Source of the DNA: Bacillota bacterium
GTDB lineage: Bacteria > Bacillota > Desulfitobacteriia > Desulfitobacteriales > JAJXUE01
Length of the DNA stretch: 64,000 nucleotides
Direction of reading: 5' to 3'
NCBI GenBank assembly: GCA_021783135.1
Contig: JAJXUE010000005.1
Coordinates: 44,030 to 108,029, forward strand
The notes under the pieces were generated by a model that was given only the letters and a program-made list of their open reading frames with translations, did no database searches and was not told where the DNA came from. Below are positions 49,929 to 59,106 of the stretch, in pieces. Made by a program: the position numbers and the translations under genes. How positions within the stretch are numbered: position 1 is the stretch's first letter; the number at the start of each line of letters is the position of its first letter.

Positions 49929-51596
49929 TTACAGCACCTCCTTCACACGGCTGACTATGTATCCGCCGCTCATTGCCCGGCCGTCATATTTCAGCACGGA
50001 CTCGGTACAGGCGATAAGAGTCTCATCACGCATCAAGGCTGCGAGTTGGCCGGTAGCGTTTTGCTCGACGTTGATAATATGTTTGGCTGTAGCAGCTTGT
50101 TGTTTGAGACTGCGAGACGGGAAGGGATATACATCTCCAAACACTAATGCTCCGACAGAAATACCTGCTTGGCGCATTGTTTCCACTGCCTCACGCACCG
50201 GACCTGCGGTCGATCCCCAGGCAACAAGCAAGACCTCAGGCTCGGATTGGCCAAAAAACCAAGGTTCTTCAACTTCTGCTTCAAGCAGCTTGAGCTTCTG
50301 CAGGCGTTTTCGCACCATAGCATTGCGCACAGTGGCAGATTCGGTAATGTGACCAAATTCCGTATGTTCATCGCTGTCCGCTAAGACTATTTCACCGGCG
50401 CAGCGCCCAGGGACAAGCCGGGGTGAAATTCCGCTCTCGGTCAAGGCATAGCGGCGATATGGTTTGGTGGCTTCAGTCGATAGATGGCGTTCAATCGTAA
50501 TTTTACTGAAGTCGTAAGGGGGAATAGTCTGGTAATAGTCCCCCACATATTGATCACCTAAAAGAATTACCGGTATTTGAAACTGCTCTGCTAAGTTGAA
50601 GGCCCGAGCCGTTTGGTAAAACGCATCTTGCGGGTTGCGCAAGGCAATCACCATGCGAGGAAATTCCCCTTGGGCTGCCGAAATGACGAATTTAAGATCA
50701 CCTTGTTCGGTGCGGGTAGGCAAACCGGTAGCAGGGCCGGGACGCTGAATCTCAGCGATAACTAGAGGGGTTTCGGTAATACCTGCTAAACCTAATGCTT
50801 CCACCATCAGCGAAAATCCGCCGCCGGATGTCCCAGTCATGGACCTTACTCCGGCGTAGGAGGCGCCTAAGGCCATATTGATGGCAGCAATCTCATCTTC
50901 AGCCTGTTCCACAACAATTTTAGTCTCGGCCATTTTGGCAGCTAAATAATTCATAATACCGGTCGAGGGAGTCATAGGATAGGCTGCATAAAAACAGCAT
51001 CCGGCGGCCAGCGCACCCAAACCTATGGCTTGATTGCCGTTAAGCATGATGCGATGCTCATTTACCGGTTCTAAGGTCGGAAAGACGCTTTCCACCATGT
51101 TGAATCCTGCTTCCAGTGCTTGATGATTGGATGCGCGGATAGCTGCTTGAAATATGCTCTCCAACACTGGCTCAGCTGAAGCCAACTGGAGCGCAAACAG
51201 TTTTAAGGCTGCGCCGGCAGCAACGGTTCCTTCCAGTAAAGGGGAGCCAAGCGCCTTTGCTGTTTGCTTTAAAGGGAGCCAGATGCCATCAGCGTCGAGT
51301 TCAGGGCGCAGGCTTACGTCACCGAGTAATTTGCCGGAAGTGCTCAAGCGAGCGCGATGATTATTGACTGTAGTCATGTCTAGGGCAATTACCAAATCTA
51401 AATCATCACGTTGGGAATACAGAGGACTTTCGCCAAAGCGGATTTGCGTAAAGTTGTGCCCGCCTCGTACGCGAGACATATAGTCTTTGTTGGAAAAGAT
51501 CTCAAAGTTGTTCTTCTTGAGGATTTGCTCGAGCAGCTTTGCCAGAGTGTCCACACCCTGCCCGGCTGCGCCTCCTACCAGGACGTTGTAGTCCAT
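49929..51596 (-). CDS. korA: 2-oxoacid:ferredoxin oxidoreductase, gamma-alpha fusion
   Basis: Fused gamma and alpha subunits, 555 aa. The gamma domain fills about residues 1-180 (GGAAGQGVDTLAKLLEQIL and SRVRGGHNFTQIRFG). The alpha domain has GNQAIGLGALAAGCCFYAAYPMTPST, MTGTSGGGFSLMVEALGLAG and RPGPATGLPTRTEQGDLKF, typical of pyruvate/2-oxoacid oxidoreductases. GGGAGGTGG precedes ATG 51596. It forms a two-gene operon with korB. With aconitase it could feed a branched TCA pathway. The [4Fe-4S] delta-type subunit is absent, as in KorAB enzymes. Confidence 0.93.
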   Translation of the reverse strand: MDYNVLVGGAAGQGVDTLAKLLEQILKKNNFEIFSNKDYMSRVRGGHNFTQIRFGESPLYSQRDDLDLVIALDMTTVNNHRARLSTSGKLLGDVSLRPELDADGIWLPLKQTAKALGSPLLEGTVAAGAALKLFALQLASAEPVLESIFQAAIRASNHQALEAGFNMVESVFPTLEPVNEHRIMLNGNQAIGLGALAAGCCFYAAYPMTPSTGIMNYLAAKMAETKIVVEQAEDEIAAINMALGASYAGVRSMTGTSGGGFSLMVEALGLAGITETPLVIAEIQRPGPATGLPTRTEQGDLKFVISAAQGEFPRMVIALRNPQDAFYQTARAFNLAEQFQIPVILLGDQYVGDYYQTIPPYDFSKITIERHLSTEATKPYRRYALTESGISPRLVPGRCAGEIVLADSDEHTEFGHITESATVRNAMVRKRLQKLKLLEAEVEEPWFFGQSEPEVLLVAWGSTAGPVREAVETMRQAGISVGALVFGDVYPFPSRSLKQQAATAKHIINVEQNATGQLAALMRDETLIACTESVLKYDGRAMSGGYIVSRVKEVL

Positions 51597-51896
51597 AGGC
51601 CACCTCCCTGATTAATTTAGTTGTGCTTTAATGATAATTAGATAAAGTATTAGGTTAAAGCTGTTACTAACTTGTCCCTAGTAATAAGTTTACAGGAAAT
51701 TAGCGCGGGTAGCCAGCGAATAACTGTATTTACACGGTTAATTATTCGGAAAAAGGAGCATGTCTTACTAATCTCCCTTCGACAAAACAGACTGACTATG
51801 CTAGTAACCTCTCATCAGTCTGCCATGAAACAATAAAGCAGCACTAGATCAACCTTTAAAACAAGCCAAATCTACTAGACTCGTCGCAACAAAACA
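51597..51896. other. Non-coding interval, korA upstream region
   Basis: About 300 bp without a convincing gene; it should hold the korAB promoter on the minus strand, but no clear -35/-10 pair was found. It contains an 8-bp inverted repeat, CAGACTGA...TCAGTCTG (around 51788-51821). Confidence 0.5.
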
Positions 51897-51926
51897 AGCA
51901 AGGCTTGGATTGCTCCAAGCCTTGCT
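51897..51926 (-). terminator. Terminator downstream of tRNA-Leu
   Basis: AGCAAGGCTTGGA (51897-51909) pairs perfectly with TCCAAGCCTTGCT (51914-51926) around TTGC. On the minus strand it runs into a T-rich TGTTTTGTTG. Confidence 0.88.
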
Positions 51927-51948
51927 ATTAAAGGGTTTATTATCGTTT

Positions 51949-52035
51949 TGGTGCCGAAGGCCGGGGTCGAACCGGCATGGAGTCACCCCCACTGGTTTTT
52001 GAGACCAGCGCGTCTGCCTATTCCGCCACTTCGGC
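51949..52035 (-). tRNA. tRNA-Leu, anticodon CAA
   Basis: Full 87-nt class II tRNA on the minus strand. The acceptor stem GCCGAAG pairs with CTTCGGC, discriminator A, and CCA is encoded. The anticodon loop CTCAAAA between CTGGT and ACCAG gives CAA. The long variable arm (GTGGGGGTGACTCCA region) and TTCGA T-loop are present. Confidence 0.96.
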
Positions 52036-52261
52036 ATTGAGTACTTTGATATAATAGCATAAGCAGGTTTGCTTTGCAAGAGCTTACACGGCTCAAATTA
52101 TGCAAAACAAACCTTTAGTTGCCATTTGGCAAAGGTACTAAAGTTGGCAATAACGTAGATTAAGGCAGGAAATTATTAAAATGCAACCGAATCTTCAATT
52201 AAATACTTAATACTTGATGATGTGACTATACTTAATGAAAAGTAGATTTAAAGGTAAGATT

Positions 52262-53440
52262 ATGGATAGTTGGACTAATTTGCGTAAAATAATCCATGTT
52301 GATATGGATGCCTTTTTTGCGGCTGTAGAGCAGCGGGATGATCCGGCCTTATTGGGTAAACCGGTTGTAGTCGGAGGGAACCCGCACAGTCGAGGGGTTG
52401 TTTCTACGTGTTCATACGAGGCCCGCATATATGGCGTCCATTCCGCCATGCCTCTGGCGGAAGCTTTGCGGCGTTGTCCCCAGGCGATATTTCTGCCTGT
52501 TAACGGCAAGAAGTACCAGGAAGCATCACACCAAATCAGACATATTTTCTTGGATTATACCCCAATGGTTGAACCGCTTTCCCTTGATGAGGCTTTTTTG
52601 GACGTGACGGCGTCCACTAGTTTGTATGGTCCTGCCCCAATCATAGCGCAAACGATTAAAGACCGCATTTATCGAGAGTTAAACTTAACTGCTTCCGCAG
52701 GCGTGGCCTGTAATAAGTTTTTGGCCAAGCTTGCTTCGGATTTACGCAAACCCAATGGGTTGGTCGTTGTTCAACCGGACATGGTTCAGGCGTTTTTAGA
52801 TCCACTGCCCATTGAACGGATTTGGGGTGTAGGAGCTAAGACCGCGGCGCAGTTGCGTGGTATGAATGTGAAAACTGTATACGACTTGAGGCGACTGGAT
52901 GTGGGACACTTAACCCGACTATTTGGCACATGGGGAGCCCAGTTGTATCAACTGGCTCAGGGTATCGATGAGAGACCGGTTGAGAGCGTGCGCGAGGTCA
53001 AATCGATAGGGCGCGAGACAACTTTTGCCGAGGATATCAATGACCTAGAAACCTTGCAAACTATTTTGTTGGAACTGGCCGGTGATGTAGGGAGAAGTAT
53101 GCGTAAAGCGGCTGTTAAGGGAAAAACCGTGACTTTAAAAGCGCGCTACTCTGACTTTCAGACCATCTCGCGTTCGCGCACCTTGACTCAGCCTACCAAT
53201 CTTGATGAGGTAATTTATCAGGAAGCGTGCACTTTGTTGCGGGAGGTATCCCTTAAACAACCACTGCGCTTAATAGGTCTAACTTTGCATCATTTGAATG
53301 AGAAGGATACCGGGCAACTGGCGCTGTTTGCAGAACCGCAACAGGACAGAGAGAAGCTGACTAAGGTTCTAGATGCAGTAAATGAGAAATATGGCGAAGG
53401 AAGCATTACTAAAGCGCGGCTGCTGCACCGTAAACGGTAG
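52262..53440 (+). CDS. dinB: DNA polymerase IV (Y-family, translesion)
   Basis: Error-prone lesion-bypass polymerase of 392 aa. The catalytic motifs HVDMDAFFAAVEQRD (residues 11-25) and SLDEAFLDVT (about 100) hold the metal-binding acids. ASAGVACNKFLAKLASDLRKPNG and the helix-hairpin-helix IWGVGAKTAAQL follow. The little-finger domain is about 235-345. AAAGGTAAG supports ATG 52262; an ATG at 52235 has no site. The C-terminus (QLALFAEP) resembles a beta-clamp binding motif. It lies directly upstream of polA. Confidence 0.96.
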   Translation: MDSWTNLRKIIHVDMDAFFAAVEQRDDPALLGKPVVVGGNPHSRGVVSTCSYEARIYGVHSAMPLAEALRRCPQAIFLPVNGKKYQEASHQIRHIFLDYTPMVEPLSLDEAFLDVTASTSLYGPAPIIAQTIKDRIYRELNLTASAGVACNKFLAKLASDLRKPNGLVVVQPDMVQAFLDPLPIERIWGVGAKTAAQLRGMNVKTVYDLRRLDVGHLTRLFGTWGAQLYQLAQGIDERPVESVREVKSIGRETTFAEDINDLETLQTILLELAGDVGRSMRKAAVKGKTVTLKARYSDFQTISRSRTLTQPTNLDEVIYQEACTLLREVSLKQPLRLIGLTLHHLNEKDTGQLALFAEPQQDREKLTKVLDAVNEKYGEGSITKARLLHRKR

Positions 53441-53597
53441 AGTCATGGTGATGCGTGAGTGCAAATAAATTAAGGCAAAATAGGGCGTAAAGCGGTCTAG
53501 TTGCTTGGAAGAGCCCACCCAAGTGTGATAGTATTAAAGCATAGATTTGTAAGCAAGCTGGCGGTCTGAATGACCTGAGTTGGCAAAGGAGTGTACA

Positions 53598-56213
53598 ATG
53601 CCAAAGTTAATTGTCCTAGATGGAAACAGCCTGGCTAACCGGGCTTTTTATGCGCTGCCACTGCTTTCTAATTCGCAGGGAGTGGTTACCAATGCAGCCT
53701 ACGGGTTCACTAACATGCTGCTGCGCATTATTGAAGATCATAAACCTTGCCACTTAGTGGTGGCTTTTGACAAGTCCAAGGCCCATGTACGGATAGCTCA
53801 ATTTGCGGAGTATAAGGCAAACCGTAAGGCGACCCCGGAAGAATTACGGCCTCAGTTTGGGATGATTAAAGATATTCTTGCAGCTATGGACATACCGTTT
53901 GTCGAATTGGAAGGCTATGAAGCGGATGATTTGATAGGCACTTTAGTGCGCAGGTCCGAGACTAGAGGATGGCAGAATATTATCTATACCGGTGATAAAG
54001 ATGCGTTACAATTAATTTCGCCGCAAACGGTGGTGGCTTTGACTAAAAAAGGCATTTCTGAGTTGGAAGTTGTCGATGAACAGGCACTGCGGGAAAAATA
54101 TCAGCTGGAACCACTCCAAGTAATTGACTTAAAGGGCTTGATGGGAGACACTTCGGACAATATCCCCGGCGTACCTGGCATAGGGGAAAAAACCGCCTTA
54201 AAACTGCTCTGGCAGTTTGGCAGCGTGGAAAACGTTTTAGCTAATGCGGATCAGGTTGATGGCAAGAAGATCCGGCAAAATTTGACCGACTTCGCGGGGC
54301 AAGCCGTGCTTAGTAAGCAGTTGGCCACCATCGACACAAATGTGCCCGTCGAACTCGATTTAGACACTTGTGCCTTGACTGATCCAGACTTCACCAAGTT
54401 GCTGGCAATTTTTCAGGAACTTGAATTTAAAAACTTAGTCAAGAGTGTCGCAGCGCAACTAAATGTCCAACCCGGGTTGTTGCAAGCCACGCCTAATGGA
54501 TTTGTCCAACCTCAAGCGGTGATGGAAATCAAGGATGGTGCAAAACTGAGCGAGTTTTGGTCTCAGTTGCAGGCTCCGATTGGTCTGTACTTTGAGTATA
54601 GCGGTAACAATGCCCGCGAGGGAGAAATAATTGGACTTGGTATTACTGGAGGATTATGTGGCTACTTGACGCATGAGGCTTTAAAGGATGCAGAGATGTG
54701 GCAGTGCCTGGCACCTCTTTTAGGTGACGGGCAACCTAAAGCAGTACACGATGCCAAAAAAGCCATCAGTTATTTGACAGTTAAGGGTTTGAGTCTGTCT
54801 GCCATTGAAATAGACCTGATGTTGGCCGCTTATCTCATTAACCCATCCGGTTCCAAGTACGACTTGGCAACGTTGGGTCTTGACCATTTAAATTGGGTCT
54901 TAAACCAAGAACCAGGTTATCTGGGTATTAACAGCGCGGTAATTTTACAGTTGGCCTTAATCCTCCGGGATATGTTGAATGAAATGGATCTTTGGCAGCT
55001 CTTGCATGAAATTGAGCTTCCTCTCGCAGCGGTTTTGGCTAAAATGGAACTGGCGGGAATTAAACTTGACCGTATGATGTTGACGGAAATGGGTGAGTTG
55101 ATTTCAAACCGGTTAAACGAGTTAGAAACGGATATTTTTACCTTGGCGGACGGAAAATTTAACATCAACTCGCCCCAGCAACTCGGGGTCATTCTATTTG
55201 AAAAGTTAAAACTTCCGGTGCTTAAAAAAACTAAAACTGGTTATTCTACGAACGCCGAAGTGTTAGAAGAGCTAGAGCCGCAGCATCCGATCATAGCTAA
55301 GCTGTTGGAATACCGCCAACTTAGCAAACTTAATTCTACTTATATTGAAGGGCTTAAAGCTATTCAAGACCCCCTAACGGGCCGGGTATATACAAGTTTT
55401 AATCAGACAATTACAGTTACCGGCAGACTGTCAAGTACTGAACCTAACCTGCAAAACATTCCGATTCGTCTGGACTTAGGCCGGCAAATTCGGAAAGCCT
55501 TTGTTCCGAGTGCAGCTGACATGGTCATCCTTGCTGCGGACTATTCGCAGATCGAATTACGCATTTTGGCCCATATAGCTGGGGATACGAATATGATAGC
55601 GGCATTTGAACGTGAAGAAGACATCCATACTCGGACAGCATCGGAAATATTCGGCGTCAGTTTAACTGAGGTTACACCTGAGATGCGGCGTGGGGCGAAG
55701 TCGGTCAATTTTGGCCTTGTGTACGGTATCGGTGACTATAGCCTGTCACGCGATATTGGGGTTACCCGACGCGAGGCCAAGGCCTATATTGACAATTATT
55801 TTGCTCGCTATCCCATGGTTAAGGCGTGGATGGATAATATAAGCGTGGAAGCGCGTGCTAAAGGGTATGTAACTACAATTGCCAAACGCAGGCGCAATTT
55901 GCCGGACTTGTTTAGCTCGAATCGGATAGTGCGAGCGGCCGGTGAACGCACCGCTATGAATACACCGATTCAGGGTAGTGCTGCCGATATAATTAAGTTA
56001 GCTATGGTAAAAATAGACCGGGCTTTGATCGGATATAAGACCAGAATGCTGCTGCAGGTACACGATGAACTTATTTTTGAGGTGCCGCAAACAGAGTTAG
56101 CAACAATACAAGACTTAGTGCGTGATTGCATGGAAAACGCATTTCCGCTGGCTGTGCGGCTCAAAGTAGATTTAAAAGTGGGGCCAAACTGGTACGATCT
56201 GCGTAAGATTTAG
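53598..56213 (+). CDS. polA: DNA polymerase I
   Basis: Repair and lagging-strand polymerase, 871 aa. 5'-nuclease domain about 1-290 (VAFDKSKAHVRI, EGYEADDLIGTL, GDTSDNIPGVPGIGEKTA). The central 3'-5' exonuclease-like domain (about 310-480) lacks the metal-binding acids; at the usual DxE site the sequence reads LYFEYSGNN, so proofreading is probably lost, as in many Firmicutes. Polymerase motifs A (ADYSQIELRILAH), B (RRGAKSVNFGLVYG) and C (VHDELIFEV) are intact. AAAGGAGTG sets ATG 53598. It leads a repair and sporulation cluster. Confidence 0.97.
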   Translation: MPKLIVLDGNSLANRAFYALPLLSNSQGVVTNAAYGFTNMLLRIIEDHKPCHLVVAFDKSKAHVRIAQFAEYKANRKATPEELRPQFGMIKDILAAMDIPFVELEGYEADDLIGTLVRRSETRGWQNIIYTGDKDALQLISPQTVVALTKKGISELEVVDEQALREKYQLEPLQVIDLKGLMGDTSDNIPGVPGIGEKTALKLLWQFGSVENVLANADQVDGKKIRQNLTDFAGQAVLSKQLATIDTNVPVELDLDTCALTDPDFTKLLAIFQELEFKNLVKSVAAQLNVQPGLLQATPNGFVQPQAVMEIKDGAKLSEFWSQLQAPIGLYFEYSGNNAREGEIIGLGITGGLCGYLTHEALKDAEMWQCLAPLLGDGQPKAVHDAKKAISYLTVKGLSLSAIEIDLMLAAYLINPSGSKYDLATLGLDHLNWVLNQEPGYLGINSAVILQLALILRDMLNEMDLWQLLHEIELPLAAVLAKMELAGIKLDRMMLTEMGELISNRLNELETDIFTLADGKFNINSPQQLGVILFEKLKLPVLKKTKTGYSTNAEVLEELEPQHPIIAKLLEYRQLSKLNSTYIEGLKAIQDPLTGRVYTSFNQTITVTGRLSSTEPNLQNIPIRLDLGRQIRKAFVPSAADMVILAADYSQIELRILAHIAGDTNMIAAFEREEDIHTRTASEIFGVSLTEVTPEMRRGAKSVNFGLVYGIGDYSLSRDIGVTRREAKAYIDNYFARYPMVKAWMDNISVEARAKGYVTTIAKRRRNLPDLFSSNRIVRAAGERTAMNTPIQGSAADIIKLAMVKIDRALIGYKTRMLLQVHDELIFEVPQTELATIQDLVRDCMENAFPLAVRLKVDLKVGPNWYDLRKI

Positions 56214-56239
56214 CTGTTAGCAGCGAAGGAGAGTCATAT

Positions 56240-57070
56240 ATGCCAGAGTTGCCGGAAGTTGAGACAGTGCGTCAGTCCTTGCAAAAGAAGGTTGCCGGAT
56301 TGAAAATTGCAGCAGTAAAAATTGTGCAGCCGAAGGTGGTCAAAGCAGGACCATTCGAGGATTTCGCAGTAGCGCTGCTAGGGAGAACTTTTATTGACTT
56401 TGAGCGTAGGGGCAAGTATTTGTTGGCTCACCTTGACGGCTCAGCCAGCATTGTGGTTCATCTAAGGATGACGGGGCGCTGGGTATACTGCAAACCTGAT
56501 ACCCAGCTGGCCAAACATACGCATGTGATTTTTCAGCTGAGTGATGGCAATGAGCTAAGATTTACGGACACCAGGCGCTTTGGCGGGATGGAACTTGTAG
56601 CCACCCAAAACCTAGTGGAGTATAATAGTTTGCTCAAATTAGGCGTGGAGCCTCTAAGTGAGGATTTTACGCCGGAAATTTTGTGCATTTTACTGCAAGG
56701 TAAAAAAAGCAAGATAAAGTCACTGATTTTGGATCAAACCAACCTGGCAGGATTAGGTAATATCTATGCGGATGAAGCTTTATTTTTAGCCGGAATTCAC
56801 CCCGAGCGTAAGGCCGAAACGATTACTGCGGCCGAAGCGTTAAAGTTGCATCATGCTATTCAGGAGGTTTTGCAAAAAGGTATCGCCAATAAGGGCACTA
56901 CTTTTCGCGACTACGTTGATGCAGAAGGTCAACAAGGTCAAAACCAGCTTAGCCTCAATGTCTATGGCCGGGGCGGTCAAAACTGTGTCAAGTGCGGAAC
57001 CGCACTCGGCAAAGCTAAGGTAGGGGGGCGGACCAGTATTTTTTGTCCCGCTTGCCAGCCGACCGAGTAG
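56240..57070 (+). CDS. mutM: Formamidopyrimidine-DNA glycosylase
   Basis: Removes 8-oxoguanine and formamidopyrimidines and cuts the abasic site. N-terminal MPELPEVETVR gives the catalytic Pro2 and Glu3. HLRMTGRW, DTRRFGGM and LDQTNLAGLGNIYADEALF are family segments. The C-terminal zinc finger CVKCG...CPACQ is intact. 276 aa is normal. ATG 56240 has GAAGGAGAG upstream. It follows polA by 26 bp, so oxidative damage repair and gap filling are cotranscribed. Confidence 0.97.
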   Translation: MPELPEVETVRQSLQKKVAGLKIAAVKIVQPKVVKAGPFEDFAVALLGRTFIDFERRGKYLLAHLDGSASIVVHLRMTGRWVYCKPDTQLAKHTHVIFQLSDGNELRFTDTRRFGGMELVATQNLVEYNSLLKLGVEPLSEDFTPEILCILLQGKKSKIKSLILDQTNLAGLGNIYADEALFLAGIHPERKAETITAAEALKLHHAIQEVLQKGIANKGTTFRDYVDAEGQQGQNQLSLNVYGRGGQNCVKCGTALGKAKVGGRTSIFCPACQPTE

Positions 57071-57164
57071 GGGTCATTTTACCAGCAACTGAACATGCAC
57101 CATCCTTTATGCCTAAAAATATATTAATTTAGGATTCAACCTGGAATAGCAGGGAGGATGGGGC

Positions 57165-57827
57165 ATGTTGTGGTCAGTTGTAGTGCTGGCCCTAGCCCTA
57201 AGCCTGGATGGTTTAGGGGTGGGTCTAGCTTATGGGTGCCGTAAGATTAAAATCCCGCTCAGTTCACTGATGACAATTGCCATCTGCTCAATGTTAGCAA
57301 TGGCACTTTCCATGTTTGCCGGCCACGGTATTGCCAGTATAGCCAAGGGGATACATACTAGTAGTATTGGAGCAGTTATTCTGATGCTTGTAGGGCTATG
57401 GCAACTAAGCCAAGCATATTTGCATAGGTCACAAATGGACGAAGCTGTGCCTGCCTTTAGCAGTAATACCCTGGCGTTGCATGAGGATGTTTTGTTTAAA
57501 ATCTCACTCAAACCGATTGGGTTAGTAATCCAGGTTCTTCGTACGCCAGCCGTTGCAGACATGGACGGGTCTGGCGCCATCAATTTTCGTGAGGCTTTGT
57601 TGTTGGGGTTGGCCCTAAATCTCGATGCCTGCGGCGCAGGCTTCGGCGCAGCCATGGCGGGGTTTTCCTTAGGCGTTATACCTATGGTTGCTTTGTGTCA
57701 GGTGGTAATGGTAGCGCTAGGGAGGAGCTTGAGCGCTAAATTTATTCCGTTAAGTATCAGTCAGCGCTTTGCCTTCTTGCCGGGTTTGGTTTTGGTAACC
57801 ATAGGGTTATTTAAATTGTGGACTTAG
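57165..57827 (+). CDS. ytaF: YtaF sporulation membrane protein (MntP-like)
   Basis: Integral membrane protein of 220 aa with about six hydrophobic segments, related to the manganese exporter MntP. ALALSLDGLGVGLAYGCRKI and LALNLDACGAGFGAAMAGFSLG carry the paired Asp-containing repeats of the family. AGGGAGG precedes ATG 57165. The order polA-mutM-ytaF-coaE is the same as in Bacillus subtilis, which supports the name. The function of YtaF in sporulation is not defined. Confidence 0.93.
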   Translation: MLWSVVVLALALSLDGLGVGLAYGCRKIKIPLSSLMTIAICSMLAMALSMFAGHGIASIAKGIHTSSIGAVILMLVGLWQLSQAYLHRSQMDEAVPAFSSNTLALHEDVLFKISLKPIGLVIQVLRTPAVADMDGSGAINFREALLLGLALNLDACGAGFGAAMAGFSLGVIPMVALCQVVMVALGRSLSAKFIPLSISQRFAFLPGLVLVTIGLFKLWT

Positions 57828-57836
57828 GGAGTCAGT

Positions 57837-58484
57837 ATGTTAATAATCGGTCTTACCGGTGGCATTGCCAGCGGCAAAAGTATGGTCTCGCATATTCTGC
57901 GTGAACTTGGTGCTGACATTATCGATGCAGACAAAGTTACACTTGAACTACAGCAGCCCAATACACCTGCCTGGCAGGAAATTGTGGCTGAATTTGGCGA
58001 AGGGATGCTTAGGTCTGATAATTCGCTGGACAGGCGTGCTTTGGGCGATTTAGTATTTCATAACCCTGCAGCCCTAAGGCGCTTAAATCAAATTGTGCAT
58101 CCTAAGGTAATTGCACGTACTAACGAGCTGATAGCTCAAATCGCGGCGCACAACGCCAGAGCTATAGTTGTAATCGATGCCGCTTTATTGATTGAGGCAC
58201 AAATTTACACCATGGTTGATGAAGTATGGGTGGTAAGTATTCCCCCCGAATTACAGCTCGTACGCCTAATGTCGCGCGATAACTTTAGTCGCGAGGAAGC
58301 TCTTAAGCGAATAAATGCCCAGATGCCGTTGCAAGATAAGCTGATGTTCGCGCAACGCGTAATTGATAATAGTGGGTCGCCTGAGCAGACACATAGGACA
58401 GTTCGGCATGTCTGGCGGGAGTTGCTGCATACAATAGCTCAAAGGGAAAAGCCGGAGGCAAATAATGATAGTCAAAACCATTAG
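57837..58484 (+). CDS. coaE: Dephospho-CoA kinase
   Basis: Last step of coenzyme A synthesis: ATP phosphorylates the 3'-OH of dephospho-CoA. P-loop GLTGGIASGKS (residues 5-15), DADKVTLELQQP, HPKVIART and DAALLIEA. 215 aa is normal. ATG 57837 lies 9 bp after the ytaF stop. The last 20 bp overlap the following transglycosylase gene. The gene position after mutM-ytaF is conserved in Firmicutes. Confidence 0.97.
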   Translation: MLIIGLTGGIASGKSMVSHILRELGADIIDADKVTLELQQPNTPAWQEIVAEFGEGMLRSDNSLDRRALGDLVFHNPAALRRLNQIVHPKVIARTNELIAQIAAHNARAIVVIDAALLIEAQIYTMVDEVWVVSIPPELQLVRLMSRDNFSREEALKRINAQMPLQDKLMFAQRVIDNSGSPEQTHRTVRHVWRELLHTIAQREKPEANNDSQNH

Positions 58485-59067
58485 CGCAAAAAAAATTGTT
58501 AAGCCGGCGGTGTTTATTGCTGCCGGGATAGTGCTGGTGTGGCTCATGTACCAGCTGCCATGGGTTCAGCGATTGAGTTATCCCATGCCGTATAAGAGTA
58601 TCGTACAGCAGGAGGCGACTAAATACGGAGTCGACCCGCTGCTGGTAACGGCCGTGATTCGGGAAGAAAGCAAGTTCATGCCCAACTCTGAATCGCGGGC
58701 AGGCGCTAAGGGTGTTATGCAGTTGATGCCGGATACCGCGCTGTGGGTCGCGCAACAAATGGGTTTAAAAAATTTCCAGTCTGAATACTTGTATCAGCCG
58801 GAAGTTAACATCATGTTGGGCTCGTGGTACATCGCAAACTTGTCGAAGCAGTTTGGCGGCAATCCAATTTTAGTGCTCGCTGCGTACAATGGCGGTCGCG
58901 GCAGGGTGCAAGACTGGATTAAACAGGGTTATCTAACCGGAACCGGGCAGATTGACCAGATTCCGATCATGGAAACTAAGGATTACGTTAAAAAGGTGCT
59001 GCAAAGTTATGCCAAGTATAAACAACTGTATCCTAACATTGTCAGTGCCAAGCCAATAGGTAATTAA
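58465..59067 (+). CDS. Lytic transglycosylase (Slt domain)
   Basis: Peptidoglycan lytic transglycosylase of 200 aa. An N-terminal membrane anchor (about 11-27) is followed by the Slt/GEWL domain with the catalytic Glu in VIREESKFMPNSES, then GVMQLMP and LAAYNGGRGRVQDW. GCCGGAGG lies in the end of coaE, upstream of ATG 58465. It is the last gene of the polA cluster. It probably acts in wall growth or sporulation; in this position it is common in spore-forming Clostridia. Confidence 0.95.
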   Translation: MIVKTISAKKIVKPAVFIAAGIVLVWLMYQLPWVQRLSYPMPYKSIVQQEATKYGVDPLLVTAVIREESKFMPNSESRAGAKGVMQLMPDTALWVAQQMGLKNFQSEYLYQPEVNIMLGSWYIANLSKQFGGNPILVLAAYNGGRGRVQDWIKQGYLTGTGQIDQIPIMETKDYVKKVLQSYAKYKQLYPNIVSAKPIGN

Positions 59068-59073
59068 AAGTAT

Positions 59074-59106
59074 ACGAGCCTATGTTGCTAAGCAGCATAG
59101 GCTCGT
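59074..59106. terminator. Bidirectional terminator
   Basis: ACGAGCCTATG...CATAGGCTCGT arms (59074-59106) pair over 15 bp with one wobble around a short loop. It separates the converging slt-like and histidine kinase genes. Confidence 0.88.

Noticed and set aside
51788..51822. CAGACTGA...TCAGTCTG inverted repeat
   Set aside because: Only 8 bp with a 19-nt spacer and no adjoining promoter or T-run; likely chance.
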